Shown piece by piece: positions 13,834-17,791 of a DNA stretch of 17,791 nt; position 1 is the first letter of the stretch; each line of letters starts with the position of its first letter. This DNA is from Flavobacterium psychrophilum. Its GTDB lineage: Bacteria > Bacteroidota > Bacteroidia > Flavobacteriales > Flavobacteriaceae. The notes below the pieces were generated by a model. It worked only from the letters and a program-made list of their open reading frames with translations. It made no database searches and was not told the origin of the DNA. The position numbers and the translations under genes are program-made. The stretch is from positions 1-17,791 of the forward strand of contig QFQM01000088.1 in assembly GCA_003243255.1 (NCBI GenBank). The letters run 5' to 3'.

Positions 13834-15378
13834 ATGTCCAATAACCCGATCAAAATGAATAAACTACGACAGATTATCCGCCTTTATTGCCAGGGAACCG
13901 GCACAAAGACCATCAACGGGATGGTGGGCACTTCCCGTACCACCATTAAAAAGTATTTACGCATATGGCATGAGCTGGGTATTACCCACGAAGAATTCAA
14001 TTCCAGGAGCGATAGTGAACTATCTGTTCTTTTTAACACCCCAGCTGCTAAAACGATCAACAGCCCGCGCATGCAGGAGTTGGAGTTATTGCTTCCTGAT
14101 TACTGTAAAAGACTTAAAAAGAAGGGTGTAACCCGTGAATTACTTCATCTGGATTACTTATCCAAACACCCCCAGGGGTATGGCCGGTCCCGTTTTAACA
14201 ATGCCATCCATACTTATCTTCAGCTTTCTAAGCCGGTCATGCATCTTGATCATAAGGCAGGCGATAAGATCTATATCGACTTCGCCGGAAGCAAACTTCA
14301 ACTTCATCCTGCCTCAGGTCCAGAGCGTGATGCGGAGGTATTTGTAGCGATATTGGGCTGCAGCCAGCTTACGTATGTGGAGGCGGTAGAAAGTCAGCGC
14401 AAAGAAGACCTGATCAAGGCCTGTGAGAATGCGCTGCACTATTTTGGAGGTGTCCCAGCAGCCATTGTTCCCGATAACCTGCGTTCAGCAGTGACCAAGG
14501 GAAGCAAATACGAAGCAGTGCTCAATGATGAGTTTGCGGCCTTTGCTGAGCATTATGCCGTTACCGTAGTTCCTGCCAGAGCATATAAGCCCCGTGACAA
14601 GTCTTTAGTGGAAGGAGCTGTTAAACTGATCTACCGGAGCATCTACCAGCGGCTGGAAGGCCGCAGGTTCAGTGATCTGGAATCGCTGAATGCTGCGATA
14701 CGGTCCGCATTGGAGATCCACAACAACAAACCTTTTTCAGGGCGGAACTATTCGCGCAGGGAACAGTTTGAGGAGGTGGAACGGGAAGCATTGGGGCCGC
14801 TCAACCCGATTCGCTACGAGGTTCACAGACAAGTCATGGTAACAGTGATGAAGAACGGATATGTGCGTTTGGGTGAGGATATTCACTATTACAGCGTTCC
14901 TTACACCTATATCGGTAAGAAAGTAAAAGTACTTTATACCTCCGGTATGGTCCAGATCTATTACCACTACACGCAGATTTCGGCCCATAAACGCAGCCGG
15001 ACCAAGTATCATTACACTACCGATAAAGAGCACCTGGCCTCACAGCACCGCTTCCTGACTGAATGGACACCGGAAAAGTTTATCCAGGAGGCTGAGCAGA
15101 TCCACGAGGATGTTGCTAAATACATTTCTCAGGTCCTGGAACGTAAAGCCTATCCTGAGCAGGCTTATAAGTCGTGTTCTGGTATCCTGAGCTTTGCCAG
15201 ACGTGTTGGACCAGAGCGCTTGGCAAATGCCTGCCGCTGGGCAGAAAACCTGGGCCAGTACAACTATCCGGTCATTGAAGAGATCCTTAGAAAGCAACTG
15301 GACCAGCTAACCCCGGAAGATGAACCGGCGGCTATACCATCTCATGACAACATCAGAGGCAAAGAATATTATCAGTAA
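13834..15378 (+). CDS. istA: IS21-family transposase IstA
   Basis: 514 residues. IstA is the DDE-type transposase that binds the repeated ends and performs strand transfer with IstB. Residues about 8-45 form a helix-turn-helix (LRQIIRLYCQGTGTKTINGM, then VGTSRTTIKKYLRIW). The integrase-core catalytic triad is visible: Asp 149 in KIYIDFAG, Asp 214 in VPDNLRSAV and Glu 260 in SLVEGAVKL. The C-terminal part (about 330-400) has the beta-rich region YVRLGEDIHYYSVPYTYIGKKVKV typical of IstA. I chose the ATG at 13834; an in-frame TTG at 13795 is also possible but less likely. The length is normal and there are no internal stops. istB follows after 23 bases, presumably on the same transcript. Confidence 0.95.
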   Translation: MSNNPIKMNKLRQIIRLYCQGTGTKTINGMVGTSRTTIKKYLRIWHELGITHEEFNSRSDSELSVLFNTPAAKTINSPRMQELELLLPDYCKRLKKKGVTRELLHLDYLSKHPQGYGRSRFNNAIHTYLQLSKPVMHLDHKAGDKIYIDFAGSKLQLHPASGPERDAEVFVAILGCSQLTYVEAVESQRKEDLIKACENALHYFGGVPAAIVPDNLRSAVTKGSKYEAVLNDEFAAFAEHYAVTVVPARAYKPRDKSLVEGAVKLIYRSIYQRLEGRRFSDLESLNAAIRSALEIHNNKPFSGRNYSRREQFEEVEREALGPLNPIRYEVHRQVMVTVMKNGYVRLGEDIHYYSVPYTYIGKKVKVLYTSGMVQIYYHYTQISAHKRSRTKYHYTTDKEHLASQHRFLTEWTPEKFIQEAEQIHEDVAKYISQVLERKAYPEQAYKSCSGILSFARRVGPERLANACRWAENLGQYNYPVIEEILRKQLDQLTPEDEPAAIPSHDNIRGKEYYQ

Positions 15379-15401
15379 CAAGCTATACACCCATAAAAAA
15401 C

Positions 15402-16148
15402 ATGAACAACGAAACATTAGAGAAGATGCGTCAGCTTCGCCTGTACGGCATGTATGACGCCTTTAAAACCAACCTGGAGACTTCAGTGAAAGAATCCCTT
15501 ACCGCAGACCAGTTTGTCGCATTGCTGGTGGCCAGCGAATGGGACGACCGGCGGAACCGCTCTGTGCAAAGAGCCATTAGGGGTGCAAGCTTCCGCTACA
15601 ATGCCTCCTTAGAACAGATAGACTACTCATTTGAGCGTGGTTTGGATAAGAACCAGGTCCACAGGCTTGCCGAACTAGAGTTTATCAAAGAGCACAAAGA
15701 TGTGTTCATTACCGGTTCCACTGGAACCGGTAAAAGTTATCTGGCCACTGCTCTTGGCTACCATGCCTGTCAGAACGGCTACAAAGTGATGTATGTGAAT
15801 ACGGCCAAACTGATGGGCCAGCTAAAGCTGGCCAAGGCAAAAGGGACCATGCTGGCAGAATTGAAGCGCATAGAACGCCTGGACATGCTCATACTCGATG
15901 ACTTCGGTCTCCAGCCCTTCGATCCTCAGTCCAGGCTTGCACTGCTTGACATCATTGAAGACAGGCACCAGAAGCGTTCCACGGTGATTACTTCTCAAAT
16001 CCCGGTAAAGGAATGGTACGACATCATTGGTGAAAAAACAGTCGCTGATGCGGTGCTTGACCGCATAGTTCACCACTCATTAAGGGTCGAATTGTTTGGA
16101 GAATCACTAAGGAGAAAAAAAACTAATCCGGAAAATGTATTTTTGTAG
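15402..16148 (+). CDS. istB: IS21-family transposition helper ATPase IstB
   Basis: 248 residues, full length. IstB is an AAA+ ATPase related to DnaC that forms decamers, selects and bends target DNA, and activates IstA. The N-terminal helical part (about 1-90) is the IstB-specific dimer/IstA-interaction region. Walker A is GSTGTGKS (105-112), Walker B is LILDDFG (163-169), and sensor-like residues appear in STVITSQIP (about 193-201). The end DRIVHHSLRVELFGESLRRKK is standard for the family. The DNA encoding the P-loop is a perfect inverted repeat (15709-15733) because of its codon choice. The gene lies 23 bases after istA, and 139 bases of noncoding IS end follow. Confidence 0.95.
   Translation: MNNETLEKMRQLRLYGMYDAFKTNLETSVKESLTADQFVALLVASEWDDRRNRSVQRAIRGASFRYNASLEQIDYSFERGLDKNQVHRLAELEFIKEHKDVFITGSTGTGKSYLATALGYHACQNGYKVMYVNTAKLMGQLKLAKAKGTMLAELKRIERLDMLILDDFGLQPFDPQSRLALLDIIEDRHQKRSTVITSQIPVKEWYDIIGEKTVADAVLDRIVHHSLRVELFGESLRRKKTNPENVFL
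15709..15733. repeat. Perfect inverted repeat encoding the IstB P-loop
   Basis: TTACCGGTTCC (15709-15719) and GGAACCGGTAA (15723-15733) are exact complements around ACT. The symmetry follows from the codons chosen for the TGSTGTGK motif. Confidence 0.8.
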
Positions 16149-16240
16149 AAATAACAGTTGTTAAACCGGACAAAAAATATCCGTTCAAGGAGCCGATCCG
16201 CGCAACAACTTTTTGTTCTTTTCAAACCTCAACTCTGAGG

Positions 16241-16271
16241 GGACAGTTTGCAGTGGCGAAGGGGGGTCATT
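16241..16271. repeat. Two transposase-binding-type repeats at the IS right end
   Basis: On the minus strand, units starting TGACCCCCC (first base 16269) and TGTCCCC (first base 16245) lie 24 bp apart, the same spacing as the five units at the left end, and the outer one is the terminal repeat core. The ends are thus asymmetric, five against two. Confidence 0.7.
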
Positions 16272-16287
16272 TTAATTGGTATATCCA

Positions 16288-16292
16288 CAATC
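16288..16292. repeat. Target-site duplication of the insertion sequence, right copy
   Basis: CAATC directly after the right IS end (TATCCA, ending 16287), identical to 13620-13624. Confidence 0.85.
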
Positions 16293-17791
16293 GCCCGAAA
16301 TACAAAAGGAAATCCTCGAAATAGAATTAGACAGTGTAGAGCGTAACCTCGATGCACTGAAATCGCAAGGCAAAGAAGTGACAAGGGGAATGCTTGCCGG
16401 GGTAATCAAACGGAAAGAAAATCTTGAAGTAAAGCTGAAAACGCTGCAACACGATATTGAAAACCGCAAGGACGATATTGTGGACTTTAAGATGATGGGC
16501 ATCGACCATTTATTTGTTGACGAAAGCCACCAATTCAAAAACCTGATGTTCAATACCCGTCATACACGGGTTGCCGGATTGGGCAACGTGGACGGCAGCC
16601 AAAAGGCACTGAACCTGTTGTTTGCTATCCGCACCATTCAGGAGCGTACCGATGCGGATATGGGTGCAACCTTTCTTTCGGGTACAACCATCAGCAATTC
16701 ATTGACGGAGCTGTACCTGCTGTTCAAATACCTGCGTCCACGGGCATTGGAAAAACAGGGTGTCCATTCTTTTGATGCGTGGGCAGCTATCTATGCAAGG
16801 AAAACGACCGATTATGAATTTTCGGTAGCCAACAATATTGTGGCAAAAGAGCGTTTCCGCTACTTTATCAAAGTGCCGGAACTGGCACAGTTCTATTCTG
16901 AAATAACGGATTATAGAACGGCAAAGGATATAGGTATTGACCGCCCCAACAAGAACGAGGTATTGTACAATATACCGCCAACGCCCGACCAAGAAGAATT
17001 TATTAAAAAGCTAATGGAGTTTGCCAAAACAGGAAATGCAGAACTGTTGGGCAGACCAAAGCTAAGTGCAAGCGAAGAGAAAGCAAAGATGCTCATCGCT
17101 ACGGATTACGCCCGTAAGATGTCGCTTGATATGCGTATGGTAAGCGGTATCTACGAAGACCATCCCGATAACAAGGCTTCACATTGTGCGGCAAACATAG
17201 CTAAGTATTACAACCAGTTCAATGCACAGAAAGGAACGCAGTTCGTTTTCTCGGATTTGGGAACCTACAAGCCGGGCGAATGGAATGTGTACTCCGAAAT
17301 TAAACGCAAGCTCGTGGAAGACCACGCCATACCTGCGCACGAAGTCAGGTTTATTCAGGAAGCGAAAAATGATAAGCAACGCAGGGAGCTTATCAATGGG
17401 ATGAATGAGGGCAAAATCCGTGTGCTGTTTGGTTCTACGAGTATGCTCGGAACTGGTGTAAACGCACAGAAAAGAGCCGTTGCCGTTCATCATTTAGATA
17501 CACCGTGGCGACCGTCAGACCTTGCTCAAAGGGATGGGCGGGCAATCCGTAAAGGCAACGAGATTGCCAAATTCTTTGCCGATAATAAAGTAGCTGTTAT
17601 CATCTATGCCGTTGAAAAATCTTTGGATAGTTACAAGTTCAACCTGTTGTATAATAAGCAGCTTTTCATCGACCAGTTAAAGACCAATAACCTGACCAAA
17701 AGAACGATTGACGAGGGAAGTATGGACGAAAAATCGGGAATGAACTTTTCGGAGTATGTGGCAATCCTGTCAGGGAATACAGACCTGTTGG
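16288..17791 (+). pseudogene. N6-methylase/SNF2-like helicase, C-terminal fragment (split by IS21, runs off the window)
   Basis: About 500 codons, open to the window end. The frame continues the left fragment after removal of the IS: GMIPQ then [16 protein letters not shown]. It begins with a coiled-coil region (about 16300-16480, rich in Glu, Lys and Leu), then the helicase Walker B/DEAH-type box DESH in [12 protein letters not shown] (GAC at 16519). [15 protein letters not shown] follows, and the second RecA-like domain has [26 protein letters not shown] and motif [13 protein letters not shown] (17527-17559). An in-frame TAA inside the IS end (16273) precedes it, and no good start codon follows: a TTG at 16276 or an internal ATG at 16390. 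It is therefore probably not translated, or only as a fragment that lacks Walker A. The Walker A and B halves of the motor now lie on separate reading frames. Confidence 0.88.

Larger units (their letters stand above)
13625..16287 (+). mobile_element. Complete IS21-family insertion sequence (2663 bp)
   Basis: The ends were placed from two independent lines. First, the terminal sequences match as inverted repeats: TGGATA at the left end and its complement TATCCA at the right end, followed inward, with a one-base spacing difference, by AAAATGACCCCCCTTCGCC in both. Second, the flanks carry the same 5 bp, CAATC, which IS21-type transposition would create. It carries istA and istB in the usual order with intact motifs, and arrays of end repeats. 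Codon choice is visibly richer in G and C than in the interrupted element. It is oriented with the target gene. It appears functional, and its insertion is probably recent because the two halves of the target gene still join in frame. Confidence 0.93.

Noticed and set aside
13413..13853. Leftward frame of about 146 codons over the IS left end
   Set aside because: It crosses the IS boundary and translates the repeat array into repeated glycine/tryptophan-rich units; an artefact of the end repeats.

Overview
The window comes from a Bacteroidota chromosome, most likely a flavobacterium. The coding sequence is AT-rich, ribosome-binding sites are not of the Shine-Dalgarno type, some candidate promoters resemble the Bacteroidota TTTG / TAnnTTTG form, and the gene families (RteC, DUF1896, DUF3945/DUF4099, ORF6N, OmpA with a calcium-binding-type linker) are typical of that phylum.

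Layout. (1) 1-2413 is host chromosome: the 3' part of ettA (an ABC-F translation factor), two back-to-back terminators, and a convergent OmpA-family outer-membrane protein. (2) 2426-3286 is an aldehyde dehydrogenase of the succinate-semialdehyde type. It keeps its catalytic Glu and Cys but stops abruptly, missing roughly the last third. (3) 3270-3609 is a junction zone with no assignable gene, followed by a bidirectional hairpin terminator. I read it as the left edge of an integrated element. (4) 3610-13624 and 16288-17791 belong to an integrative and conjugative element of the CTnDOT type. The order is rteC, two small helix-turn-helix proteins in the positions of xis2c/xis2d, a DUF4099/DUF3945 protein in the position of orf3, a topoisomerase III in the position of exc, an ORF6N protein with a phospholipase-D-like tail, a DUF1896 protein, and a giant N6-methylase/SNF2-like helicase. 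(5) 13625-16287 is a complete IS21-family insertion sequence (istA, istB, multi-repeat ends) that splits the giant gene between its helicase Walker A motif and its DESH box. A 5-bp duplication (CAATC) flanks it. Removing the IS and one duplication copy restores the reading frame exactly.

How it fits together. In CTnDOT, RteC activates the excision operon (xis2c, xis2d, orf3, exc), whose products work with the integrase to excise the element. The same order is here. The 250-bp gap between rteC and the first helix-turn-helix gene is dense with regulatory structure: an rteC terminator, a four-half-site dyad built on TGCCAA/TTGGCA, a short possible leader peptide ending on a second hairpin terminator, and a further inverted repeat with the same core over a candidate promoter. 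One more copy of the core lies upstream of rteC. No integrase, mobilisation or transfer genes are in the window; they would have to lie beyond its right end.

Nothing here is a clearly new system. The best candidates for something undescribed are the operator/attenuator region at 4476-4680, the palindrome inside the ORF6N gene, and the unidentified segment at the element edge.
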